Of a stretch of DNA of 25,802 nucleotides, positions 1 to 6,292 are shown one piece after another. The stretch is from NCBI GenBank assembly GCA_946481735.1, contig CAMLOU010000050.1, positions 1-25,802 of the forward strand, given 5' to 3'. The notes below the pieces were generated by a model. The model searched no databases and had not been told where the DNA came from. It was given only the letters and a program-made list of their open reading frames with translations. The position numbers and the translations under genes were made by a program. Within the stretch, counting starts at the first letter, position 1, and every line of letters begins with the position of its first letter. This DNA comes from an uncultured Cellvibrio sp. Lineage in GTDB: Bacteria > Pseudomonadota > Gammaproteobacteria > Pseudomonadales > Cellvibrionaceae.

Positions 1-143
1 TCACTACTCACATCACTTACGCCTTTGCGAAAGCTTTTAATACCTTCTGCAAGATCGCCCATCAATTGTGGAATTTTCCCGCGACCGAATAGCAACAAAA
101 AGAGCACTGCAACCAACGCGATTTGCCAGAAACTTAAACTCAT
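1..143 (-). CDS. tatA: TatA/TatE-type twin-arginine translocase subunit, partial (3' end outside window)
   Basis: The minus strand from an ATG at 143 encodes a short protein that runs off the window edge after about 47 codons. It starts [20 protein letters not shown], a single N-terminal membrane helix, followed by the hinge and amphipathic helix [20 protein letters not shown], with the FG pair and the GIKSFRKG motif typical of TatA/E. In this family the protein oligomerises to form the translocation element for folded twin-arginine substrates in the inner membrane. A GGAG-like ribosome binding site lies just upstream. An 8-base inverted repeat (153-160 and 190-197) lies between this gene and the 3' end of the upstream reductase gene. 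Whether tatB and tatC follow cannot be seen. TatA versus TatE cannot be separated from this fragment. Confidence 0.88.
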   Translation of the reverse strand, partial: MSLSFWQIALVAVLFLLLFGRGKIPQLMGDLAEGIKSFRKGVSDVSS

Positions 144-221
144 GGCACCACTCCTCTGGGGGTAAGCAAAAAATAGAAGTTGTGATTGTCCCAGAGGCCC
201 GTGACGAAATGATGACGTCGG

Positions 222-1376
222 TTAAGCCGCCAGCTCCAGAATGCGGCGCGATGCCTCCAGTGTGATATCGCCGTGCTCGCCGAGTTTTAACAGATTGTGG
301 CTTTGCAATTGTGCAACCAGTTTGTCGATAGATGCCGCTTCAATCTGATAATCGCGCAAGCGTGTCGGTGTGCCCATTTGTTCAAAGAACTGCCGTGTCG
401 CGGCGATGGCAGCGTCAATAAGCTGGTCTTCATCGGTGTGTTGTAAATTCCATACGCGGCGACCGTACTGCAACAGTTTTTCGCGTTTTTGTTGACGCTG
501 GTGTTGCATCACGGCGGGCAGCACGATGGCGAGGGTCTGGGCGTGATCAAGGCCGTGGAGCGCGGTAATTTCATGGCCAATCATATGCGTCGCCCAATCC
601 TGTGGTACACCAACACCGATGAGTCCGTTCAGCGCCATGGTCGCAGCCCACATCACATTGGCGCGAACGGTGTAATTGGTCGGTTCTTTTAAGGAGCGCG
701 GCCCTTCCTCGATCAGGGTCAACAACAAGCCCTCGGCAAAACGATCCTGCACTTTTGCATCAACCGGAAAGGTTAAATACTGCTCCATGATATGCACAAA
801 TGCATCGACGACACCGTTAGCCATTTGTCGTGGCGGTAAGCTGTAAGTGGTGGTGGGGTCGAGCACAGCAAATTGTGGATACACCAGCGGACTACCAAAG
901 CTTAATTTTTCCTGGGTGCTTGCGCGAGTAATAACGGAGTTGCCGTTACTCTCCGTGCCGGTGGCGGGCAAGGTTAAGACGCAGCCCAACGGCAGGGCTG
1001 ATGTGACAGGTGCATGTTTGGCGAGAATATCCCAGGGTTCGCCATCAAACTCTACGGCGGCAGCAATAAATTTTGTGCCGTCGATAACGCTGCCGCCCCC
1101 CACAGCCAGTAAAAAATCAAGATGGTTTTCTTTTACGGTGGCAGCGGCGCGCATCAGCGTTTCATAGCGGGGATTGGGTTCTATGCCGCCGAACTCAAAC
1201 AGTGGGCGATCTTTTAGTGCCTCGACCACTTGATCGTAAACACCATTTTTCTTGATCGAGCCGCCGCCATAGGTAAATAGGATTCGCGCATCAGCAGGCA
1301 CCAATTTCGTCAGCTGACTGATTTGATGCTCGCCGAAGACAATGCGGGTGGGATTATGGAAGGTGAAATTCTGCAT
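222..1376 (-). CDS. yqhD: NADPH-dependent, YqhD-type aldehyde reductase / iron-containing alcohol dehydrogenase
   Basis: This 384-residue protein matches E. coli YqhD (387 residues) nearly end to end by eye: it opens NFTFHNPTRIVFGE and has the nucleotide-binding GGGS segments at 37-40 and 93-96 and the closing DITLEASRRI. The four metal ligands of the family are all present: D191, H195 (in DAFVH), H264 and H278 (in HGLDHAQ). YqhD reduces a wide range of short and toxic aldehydes with NADPH in the cytoplasm. The family belongs to group III metal-dependent alcohol dehydrogenases; the metal is Zn or Fe. The ATG at 1374-1376 is the natural start. The gene lies in the minus-strand run between the Rieske gene and tatA, 88 bases after the Rieske stop. 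Confidence is high in the family and moderate in the physiological substrate. Confidence 0.93.
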   Translation of the reverse strand: MQNFTFHNPTRIVFGEHQISQLTKLVPADARILFTYGGGSIKKNGVYDQVVEALKDRPLFEFGGIEPNPRYETLMRAAATVKENHLDFLLAVGGGSVIDGTKFIAAAVEFDGEPWDILAKHAPVTSALPLGCVLTLPATGTESNGNSVITRASTQEKLSFGSPLVYPQFAVLDPTTTYSLPPRQMANGVVDAFVHIMEQYLTFPVDAKVQDRFAEGLLLTLIEEGPRSLKEPTNYTVRANVMWAATMALNGLIGVGVPQDWATHMIGHEITALHGLDHAQTLAIVLPAVMQHQRQQKREKLLQYGRRVWNLQHTDEDQLIDAAIAATRQFFEQMGTPTRLRDYQIEAASIDKLVAQLQSHNLLKLGEHGDITLEASRRILELAA

Positions 1377-1464
1377 GGTATTAACCTCTGTGAACTTGGG
1401 TATTTACAAGGCCTGGCACAGGCTCAGGATTATTGACAACAGGAAAGGCAGCGCGCGCTAAAAA

Positions 1465-1800
1465 TCAGGCGCGCTCAATCAGTAATTCTACGTAGCCATC
1501 CACAATCTCATGGGGCAGGGCGGTCAGCGCTTGCCCGCTGCACGGGCCGGCGACGCACCGACCGTCTTCGATAACAAATAAGGCGCCGTGGTTGGCGCAC
1601 TGGATCATGGTATGACTGACATCAAGAAACTGGTCTTCAACCCACTCCAGCGCGATGCCGATATGTGGGCATTGGTTGCGGTAGAGATAAACCCTGCCGC
1701 GCTGTTTAATGATGAAGACCGGTTCGCCATTAACAGTAAAACCTTTGCTGCCCGGGTCGGGCAGCGCGTCGAGGTGACATAGCCGGTGGCGCCGCACCAT
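1465..1800 (-). CDS. Small Rieske [2Fe-2S] protein
   Basis: A 111-residue protein that is essentially one Rieske domain. It carries the cluster-binding signature C44-P-H46 and C68-A-N-H71 (C-X-H-X21-C-X2-H). No oxygenase catalytic domain, transmembrane helix or signal peptide is seen, so it is likely a cytoplasmic ferredoxin-like electron carrier or the small subunit of a larger enzyme. Its ATG overlaps the stop codon of the upstream protease gene by one base (TAATG), so the two are probably translationally coupled. The pairing of a redox carrier with a periplasmic protease is not obviously functional. The family is sure; the partner is unknown. Confidence 0.85.
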   Translation of the reverse strand: MVRRHRLCHLDALPDPGSKGFTVNGEPVFIIKQRGRVYLYRNQCPHIGIALEWVEDQFLDVSHTMIQCANHGALFVIEDGRCVAGPCSGQALTALPHEIVDGYVELLIERA

Positions 1801-2846
1801 TATTCGCGGGGCGCAGCAAGGGTCAGTTTGCGTTTCATCATCTCGCCGTTGCGGACGATATGCACCTCAATCTTGTCGCCCGGCTTGTGGCGTTCCAGCG
1901 CACTCATCAGTTGGTCCTGGTTGGGCGTAACCTTTTTATTGATGCCGACAATGACATCGCCCAATACAATTTGCCCCCACGCATTGCGGAAGAGACCTTC
2001 CAAACCTGCCTTGGCTGCGGGTGAATTCGCTTCAACGCGCAGTATCGGCACGCCCTGGATGCCACTTTGATGCGCCCAATGATCCGGCGCCAGCGCGACG
2101 CCCATCACCGGGCGCACAATTCGCCCATGGGCAATCAATTGGGGAACCACCTCTTTCACCGTGTTAACGGGAATGGCAAAACCGATCCCGGCACTGGCAC
2201 CGCTGGGGCTGTAGATCATGGTGTTGACGCCTACGAGCTGCCCTTGTGAATTGAGCAATGGGCCGCCGGAGTTGCCCGGATTAATGGCGGCATCGGTTTG
2301 AATCACGTTGGAGATGGTGCGTTGGTTGGGGGACTGGATCTCGCGGCCCAGTGCACTCACGACGCCGGTGGTCAGGGTTGCATCCAGACCAAAGGGATTG
2401 CCGATAGCTAATACCTTACGGCCGACGGATAACTGACTTGAATCGCCCAAGGGCAGTGCCGTCAGCTGTTCTTCCGGGGCGGAGATCTTGAGTACCGCCA
2501 GATCCCGCTCCGGCGCAAGGCCGACAATTTCAGCGGGCCAGGTGCTTTGATCCTGCAAGGTAATCATCACTTTGCGTGCGCCATCGACCACATGGAAGTT
2601 GGTGACGATATAGCCGCTCTCATCCCACACAAACCCGGTGCCGCTGCCGCGCGGTATCTCAAGTAAATTCAGTGAGCGGGGGTCGCGCACCAGTTGTTGG
2701 TTGGTCACGAAGACGACACTGGGACGTGACTTTTCAAATACCTGAATGGTGTTGCGTTCATCGTCCGTGGCGAAATCGGCTTGGGCGCTGGCAACTGCCA
2801 CGCCTCCAGTGAACAGAGTCAGCAGTAACCAACGCATTATTTTCAT
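1800..2846 (-). CDS. HtrA/Deg-type periplasmic serine protease with one PDZ domain
   Basis: From the ATG at 2846 the protein has 348 residues. That start is chosen because GGAGG lies directly upstream and the N-terminus then reads as a signal peptide (hydrophobic residues about 5-19, likely cut near 21, after VASA); the longer in-frame extension into htpX has no signal and no ribosome binding site. The catalytic triad is visible as H85 (in TNFHVVDGA), D115 (in ERDLAVLK) and S193 (in NPGNSGGPLLN). One PDZ domain covers about 245-340. A single PDZ domain is closer to the DegS or short trypsin-like layout than to DegP/DegQ, which have two. The role is periplasmic protein quality control or stress signalling. 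It lies 46 bases downstream of htpX and overlaps the Rieske gene, forming an operon. Confidence 0.9.
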   Translation of the reverse strand: MKIMRWLLLTLFTGGVAVASAQADFATDDERNTIQVFEKSRPSVVFVTNQQLVRDPRSLNLLEIPRGSGTGFVWDESGYIVTNFHVVDGARKVMITLQDQSTWPAEIVGLAPERDLAVLKISAPEEQLTALPLGDSSQLSVGRKVLAIGNPFGLDATLTTGVVSALGREIQSPNQRTISNVIQTDAAINPGNSGGPLLNSQGQLVGVNTMIYSPSGASAGIGFAIPVNTVKEVVPQLIAHGRIVRPVMGVALAPDHWAHQSGIQGVPILRVEANSPAAKAGLEGLFRNAWGQIVLGDVIVGINKKVTPNQDQLMSALERHKPGDKIEVHIVRNGEMMKRKLTLAAPRE

Positions 2847-2883
2847 GCAATCCTCCAGGGACGAAGATGAGACATACGTGAGA

Positions 2884-2905
2884 CCGCCAGGCTTACGCCT
2901 GGCGG
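2884..2905 (-). promoter_or_regulatory. Perfect 9-bp hairpin with a GNRA-type loop spanning the htpX stop codon
   Basis: On the minus strand, CCGCCAGGC and GCCTGGCGG pair perfectly around the loop GTAA, and the stop codon TAA of htpX lies inside that loop. GUAA fits the GNRA tetraloop rule, so the RNA hairpin should be very stable. No T-run follows it, so it is not a classical terminator. It sits between htpX and the protease gene and could act as an mRNA stability or processing element setting their relative expression. The structure is seen; the function is inferred. Confidence 0.6.
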
Positions 2906-3783
2906 CTGAGGGCTTCGATCCGGTCTTCCAGCGGCGGATGGCTGGAGAACAGCCGACCGAATTGTTGTTTGAATCCACCGCTGATACCGAAGGCTTTGAA
3001 ACCATCCGGCATGGGGTTTTCCGCACCGGCTTTCACTTCAGCTTGCAAGCGCTGCAGCGCGCGGATCATAGCGCCGCGTCCGGCAAGGTGTGCACCGGCA
3101 GCATCGGCGCGGTATTCGCGGTAACGCGAGAACGCCATGACGATCATGGAAGCCAGGATGCCCAGCACCATCTCGGCGACAAATGTAGTGACGTAAAAGC
3201 CTATGCCGTGGCCATTTTCATTCTTGAGGATGACGCGATCCACGGTGTGGCCAATGATCCGGGCAAAGAACATCACGAAGGTGTTTACCACGCCTTGAAT
3301 CAGGCTGAGCGTAATCATATCGCCGTTGGCGACGTGGCCGATCTCATGGGCCAGTACTGCGCGGACTTCATCGCGATCAAAACGCTGCAGCATACCCAGG
3401 CTCACTGCCACCAGCGCCGCATTGCGGTTCCAGCCGGTGGCAAACGCATTGGATTCCTGTGCGGGGAAGATACCAATCTCCGGCGTTTTGATGCCGGCTT
3501 TTTGGGCCAGGTCGGCGACGGTGTCCACCAGCCATTGTTCATCGGTGGTGCGGGGGCGCTCAATCAACTGCACGCCCATGGTTTTCTTGGCGATGAATTT
3601 AGAGAGTAAGAGAGAAATAATGGAGCCGGTGAAGCCAAACACGGCGCAGAAGATCAACAGTGTTTGCAAATCCAGGTTGCCCGATTGGTCCAGGTAACGC
3701 CCTACACCCAGCAAACTGAGGGTGATGCTGGCCACCGCAATGACAGCGATGTTGGTCAACAAAAAAAGGCCGATGCGTAACAC
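2893..3783 (-). CDS. htpX: HtpX membrane-bound zinc metalloprotease
   Basis: A 296-residue protein with the HtpX layout: two N-terminal membrane helices (about 4-28 and 38-60), the zinc motif H146-E-I-G-H150 in [12 protein letters not shown], two more hydrophobic segments (about 155-178 and 195-215) and the third ligand E223 in SRYREYRAD. It ends with the family's typical [13 protein letters not shown] segment. HtpX degrades damaged or misassembled inner-membrane proteins together with FtsH. The start codon is GTG at 3783, supported by AGGAG seven bases upstream. It is the first gene of an operon with the HtrA-type protease and the Rieske gene. Upstream lies a heat-shock-like promoter, which suits the known stress control of htpX in other bacteria. 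Confidence 0.95.
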   Translation of the reverse strand: MLRIGLFLLTNIAVIAVASITLSLLGVGRYLDQSGNLDLQTLLIFCAVFGFTGSIISLLLSKFIAKKTMGVQLIERPRTTDEQWLVDTVADLAQKAGIKTPEIGIFPAQESNAFATGWNRNAALVAVSLGMLQRFDRDEVRAVLAHEIGHVANGDMITLSLIQGVVNTFVMFFARIIGHTVDRVILKNENGHGIGFYVTTFVAEMVLGILASMIVMAFSRYREYRADAAGAHLAGRGAMIRALQRLQAEVKAGAENPMPDGFKAFGISGGFKQQFGRLFSSHPPLEDRIEALSRQA

Positions 3784-3807
3784 GATAATTCTCCTGTATG
3801 AATGGAT

Positions 3808-3824
3808 GAGCTTGAGACAAGCTC
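3808..3824 (-). promoter_or_regulatory. 5'-leader hairpin of htpX mRNA
   Basis: GAGCTTG and CAAGCTC form a perfect 7-bp stem with a 3-base loop in the predicted leader, about 25 bases ahead of the GTG start. It lies close to the expected transcript 5' end and leaves the Shine-Dalgarno sequence unpaired. A 5' stabilising stem-loop is the simplest reading; a regulatory role is only inferred. Confidence 0.4.
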
Positions 3825-3835
3825 GGCAGGACGAA

Positions 3836-3862
3836 ATATGCGTTCGGCTTGAAAATTTTCAA
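3836..3862 (-). promoter_or_regulatory. Heat-shock (sigma32)-like promoter for htpX
   Basis: On the minus strand, TTGAAA (3862-3857) is followed after 14 bases by CGCATAT (3842-3836). This matches the sigma32 consensus of a TTGAAA-type -35 and a CCCATNT-type -10 at the right distance, and places the transcript start at about 3829, in front of the leader hairpin and htpX. The -35 lies in a 14-base perfect palindrome, TTGAAAATTTTCAA (3849-3862). A sigma70 reading is also possible. Confidence 0.5.
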
Positions 3863-3895
3863 TGGGTGGATGGACATGCCAGCGGAAAGAAAGGT

Positions 3896-3924
3896 AAAGA
3901 AAAATGGCCACTCAAAGAGTGGCC
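3896..3924 (-). terminator. Rho-independent terminator (minus strand)
   Basis: Reading the minus strand, GGCCACTC, a TTT loop and GAGTGGCC form an 8-bp stem, followed by A and then TTTTTCTTT. This is a textbook intrinsic terminator. It lies 3' of the cyclic-nucleotide-fold gene and, more tightly, at the end of the candidate small RNA that starts near 4051. Confidence 0.8.
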
Positions 3925-4051
3925 CAAGCAACCGTGGTTAGCCGAGAGTCCAGGAGCGGAAAGCTCCACACTCTCAAGGAGAAGATCCGGCGATCAGCTT
4001 GCAGGGAGATCACCTTCACGACTGTCACACAAGAGATGTTGTGCAGCAGTT
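3896..4051 (-). ncRNA. Candidate Fur-regulated small RNA (about 155 nt)
   Basis: No convincing protein is encoded in this 379-base gap. The minus strand instead shows a complete small-RNA transcription unit: a sigma70 promoter with a Fur-box-like spacer, a transcript start near 4051 and an intrinsic terminator ending at 3896. Inside the RNA, GAGAGT pairs with ACTCTC and GGAGC with GCTCC (3944-3975), a strong stem-loop. Just before it lies a CU-rich, probably unpaired stretch, TCTTCTCCTTGAG (3985-3973), complementary to a Shine-Dalgarno core and suited to mRNA pairing. A nearby GATCGCCGG resembles, from memory, the conserved core of RyhB/PrrF iron-sparing RNAs. The architecture is seen; function and targets are inferred. 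The alternative is a processed leader of htpX. Confidence 0.55.
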
Positions 4052-4057
4052 GTGAAA

Positions 4058-4086
4058 ACAATAACTATTCTCATTTGCGAAGTCAA
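4058..4086 (-). promoter_or_regulatory. Sigma70 promoter overlapping a Fur-box-like operator
   Basis: On the minus strand, TTGACT (4086-4081) and TATTGT (4063-4058) are separated by exactly 17 bases. The spacer and -10 contain GCAAATGAGAATAGTTATT (4078-4060), which matches 13 of 19 positions of the classical Fur consensus. Iron-bound Fur at this position would block RNA polymerase, giving expression under iron starvation. The only downstream product before the terminator is the candidate small RNA. Confidence 0.55.
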
Positions 4087-4162
4087 CGATTTTGTTGAGA
4101 AATATTCTTATTTATTGGGGCGCGGCCTACAAGGAAAATCCTGGTGTCATTAGTTGGCGTCA

Positions 4163-4957
4163 TTAATAGCTTTTCGCGCTAAGTGCCAACAATTGGTTAT
4201 TCAGTTGATTGATCTTGGCTGCCATTTCTTCAATAAGACCGAGGCAAATCTGGGGCTGATGGTCGATCAGATCAATAAACTCTTCCTTCCGTACCGCCAG
4301 GACGGTGCAATCGCTGGTGGCGACTACTGAGGCGATACGCCGCTGGCGGGTAAACACGGCCAGTGCGCCGAAGATCTCGTCAGCGTGCACTTCACCCACC
4401 TTGATCCCATCGCAGATAGCATCTGCGCTACCTTCGAGCAGGGTGTACACCTTATCAGCGAGAGCGCCCTGTTGAATGATGGTTTCACCGGTTCGGAAAT
4501 GCATAAAACCCGCCGTCGGCTGGAATTCGGCGCGAATCTCCTGGGCCAGTGCCTGCTGGTAAATGCTCACTTGGCACAGCAGGTAATACGCCCAATGCTT
4601 TTGCAGGCGCGGATCGCCGTTGACGTGGTTCACCAGGTCATCGCGATCATAGGGAGTAAGGGTGACGGAAGAGGTGCAGCTGAATTGACCGTCGGGCAGA
4701 CTCAGGGAGCGGGGCAGGCCCAGCAAGTCACCTTGCTCGAAGAAGGTAATAATCTTGCCGTTGACCCGGTACTCTACCTGCCCGTCAGTGACATACAGCA
4801 GGCCGGTATGCGTCTGTCCCATAAACAGATCATCGGACTGATCAACCGTTACCGGTTCTCCCGACGGCGATAACTTGGCGAGCAAAACCTCGGTCAACCC
4901 ACGCAGTTTGACGGCGAGATCGGTAATGGTGTCTGATTGCTTGCTGGGTAGGTGCAT
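4163..4957 (-). CDS. Cyclic-nucleotide-binding-fold protein without DNA-binding domain
   Basis: A 264-residue protein with two beta-barrel regions of the CAP/cNMP-binding type. The first (about 35-115) is degenerate. The second (about 150-245) is clearer: FRTGETIIQQGALADKVYTL, then a phosphate-cassette-like segment with FGALAVFTRQRRIAS. The usual cassette Glu (GE.A) and the R-[AS]-A-[TS] signature are altered, so cAMP binding is uncertain. It ends in a short helix (EEMAAKINQLNNQLLAL) and has no helix-turn-helix, so it is probably a signalling or adaptor protein rather than a transcription factor. The ATG at 4957 has GAGGGA upstream. A TfoX-like gene lies upstream on the same strand, 131 bases away; a terminator stands at about 3.9 kb downstream. 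Confidence 0.8.
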   Translation of the reverse strand: MHLPSKQSDTITDLAVKLRGLTEVLLAKLSPSGEPVTVDQSDDLFMGQTHTGLLYVTDGQVEYRVNGKIITFFEQGDLLGLPRSLSLPDGQFSCTSSVTLTPYDRDDLVNHVNGDPRLQKHWAYYLLCQVSIYQQALAQEIRAEFQPTAGFMHFRTGETIIQQGALADKVYTLLEGSADAICDGIKVGEVHADEIFGALAVFTRQRRIASVVATSDCTVLAVRKEEFIDLIDHQPQICLGLIEEMAAKINQLNNQLLALSAKSY

Positions 4958-4992
4958 GAGTCCCTCGATTGGCTACAAACAAAAGCATAGTG

Positions 4993-5021
4993 ATGAACAA
5001 GCTTCATTGTAGCTTGTTCAT
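4993..5021. repeat. 11-bp perfect inverted repeat upstream of the cNMP-fold gene
   Basis: ATGAACAAGCT (4993-5003) and AGCTTGTTCAT (5011-5021) are perfect inverse complements around a 7-base spacer. It lies 36-64 bases upstream of the ATG at 4957, where an operator or leader stem-loop would be expected. No T-run follows immediately, so a terminator is unlikely. Confidence 0.55.
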
Positions 5022-5043
5022 AGCGATTGTCTGTGCGATCTGC

Positions 5044-5071
5044 TGACAATGCATGTCAGGTTGCATTGTCA
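5044..5071. repeat. 10-bp perfect inverted repeat downstream of the TfoX-like gene
   Basis: TGACAATGCA (5044-5053) and TGCATTGTCA (5062-5071) pair perfectly around 8 bases. It lies just after the stop of the TfoX-like gene and only 22 bases from the other inverted repeat. A shorter alternative pairing, CTGACA with TGTCAG (5043-5059), overlaps it. Possible roles are 3'-end protection or a two-state RNA structure; neither is shown. Confidence 0.5.
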
Positions 5072-5088
5072 TGGGATGTCGGAGCCCG

Positions 5089-5367
5089 TCAGGCTTCGCT
5101 CAGGCTTTCCTGTTCCGCTTCAGCTACCAAACGGGATTTCATATCCGGCGGCAGGTCATTCCAGTGCACATCCATCAGTGCGCCTTGCAGAGCATAGAGC
5201 ATCACTTTGGAGACATTGATATGACGTGCTTTAATGCGGCGATACGCCTCAACAGCACCGGTACGACTGAGATCCGAGTAGGTGTTAATTCCGATAGCAT
5301 GAAGGATATTTACGGACGCCATCCCCAGGTTTTTCAACTGGAGTAATTCACTATGACTGCTAGTCAT
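5089..5367 (-). CDS. Stand-alone TfoX C-terminal-domain protein
   Basis: From the ATG at 5367 the product has 92 residues and is nearly all one TfoX C-terminal domain: LKNLGMASVNILHAIGINTY, then the GAVEAYRRIKA segment and the ALQGALMDVHWNDLP segment. This is a helix-hairpin-helix-like fold found at the end of TfoX/Sxy competence regulators. The N-terminal TfoX domain is absent. An ATG at 5397 and a TTG further up are in frame but have no better ribosome binding site and would only add a non-conserved tail. In TfoX/Sxy the protein works with CRP, so the neighbouring cyclic-nucleotide-fold gene is suggestive. The domain is sure; the role is not. Confidence 0.8.
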   Translation of the reverse strand: MTSSHSELLQLKNLGMASVNILHAIGINTYSDLSRTGAVEAYRRIKARHINVSKVMLYALQGALMDVHWNDLPPDMKSRLVAEAEQESLSEA

Positions 5368-5559
5368 ACAAGGCACGCTCCACTTATTATTTATCATTAT
5401 TTTTTGTTGGCCAGGGAACAATTTCCATTTATAGCCACGCGTTATATTACATACTTAATAGCATTGCGCAAATACTTCTTCTGAAACTCCTGATTGACTT
5501 CTCGCGTTTTGAGGAAAAATGGCGTAAAAAATATTTTCCAATGAGCCTGCGCCCCGATA

Positions 5560-6261
5560 ATGACTAATAACCAAAACACCCACATCGATATTGATCTGTT
5601 ATGCGGTATTGATAATAAAGAACTGGTGGAGGTCCCATCCCCGCGTTGCCGATTGCATCGCGGCGTCGTGGGGCCATTGCTGCACTTATGTGAGGCTGCA
5701 CGGGATGCCGGTTTTGATTTGCAGGTGGCGAGCAGTTATCGCGCGTTTGATCGACAGTTACTGATATGGAATAACAAGGCCAGTGGCCATCGGCCGGTGT
5801 TGGATTCCGCCGGACAACCGTTGGATATTTCATGCCTGTCGGAGCGGGATCTGGTTTTTGCGATCCTGCGTTGGTCTGCTTTGCCTGGTGCATCGCGGCA
5901 TCATTGGGGCACCGATCTGGATATTTATGATCGGTCGCTCATTAGTGAAGACTACGTTGTCCAGCTCACTGTGGCGGAAACGATTGATGCCGGTCCCTTC
6001 GCGCCTTTTCACGCATGGCTGAATGACGTATTGGAAAATAATAATACGGGTTTTTATCGTCCTTATGCGCTGGACCTGGGTGGTGTATCACCGGAGCCGT
6101 GGCATTTGAGTTATGCACCGCTGGCTAATGGTTATGCACAACAACTCACCGAAGCCGTGTTGCGCGAACGCATTGAAGCGAGCGACATACAATTGAAACA
6201 CGCCATCCTCGATAACCTGGCGGAAATTTATCAACGCTTTGTCTGCGTGCCGTTAGGATAA
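5560..6261 (+). CDS. M15-family D-Ala-D-Ala carboxypeptidase-like protein (VanY/DacB type)
   Basis: A 233-residue zinc peptidase-like protein. The M15 signatures are intact: S59-Y-R (in VASSYRAFDRQ), the zinc motif S112-R-H114-H-W-G117-T-D-L-D121 and the E179-P-W-H182 motif carrying the catalytic Glu and third zinc ligand. Relatives cut the terminal D-Ala from peptidoglycan precursors or muropeptides. No signal peptide or membrane helix is visible at the N-terminus, which begins MTNNQNTHIDID, so either the protein acts in the cytoplasm on precursors or recycled peptides or it is exported in an unrecognised way. The gene starts 192 bases from the divergent TfoX-like start and is followed after 31 bases by the transporter gene, possibly as one operon. 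The start has only a weak ribosome binding site. Confidence 0.85.
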   Translation: MTNNQNTHIDIDLLCGIDNKELVEVPSPRCRLHRGVVGPLLHLCEAARDAGFDLQVASSYRAFDRQLLIWNNKASGHRPVLDSAGQPLDISCLSERDLVFAILRWSALPGASRHHWGTDLDIYDRSLISEDYVVQLTVAETIDAGPFAPFHAWLNDVLENNNTGFYRPYALDLGGVSPEPWHLSYAPLANGYAQQLTEAVLRERIEASDIQLKHAILDNLAEIYQRFVCVPLG

Positions 6262-6292
6262 TGTTTTTAAAAAAACCCATGGAGTAAAAATC

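Noticed and set aside
2847..3026. N-terminal extension of the HtrA-type protease by 60 codons
   Set aside because: It would overlap the 3' end of htpX, lacks a ribosome site and would bury the signal peptide; the ATG at 2846 has GGAGG in front.
2746..3609. Long plus-strand open frame of 287 codons opposite htpX and the protease gene
   Set aside because: It is antisense to htpX and the start of the protease gene, both of which have clear catalytic motifs and ribosome sites; its translation shows no domain.
3722..4153. Plus-strand open frames (143 and 64 codons) in the htpX upstream gap
   Set aside because: No ribosome site, no recognisable fold, and they run antisense through the terminator, stem-loop and Fur-box-like promoter, which explain the sequence better.
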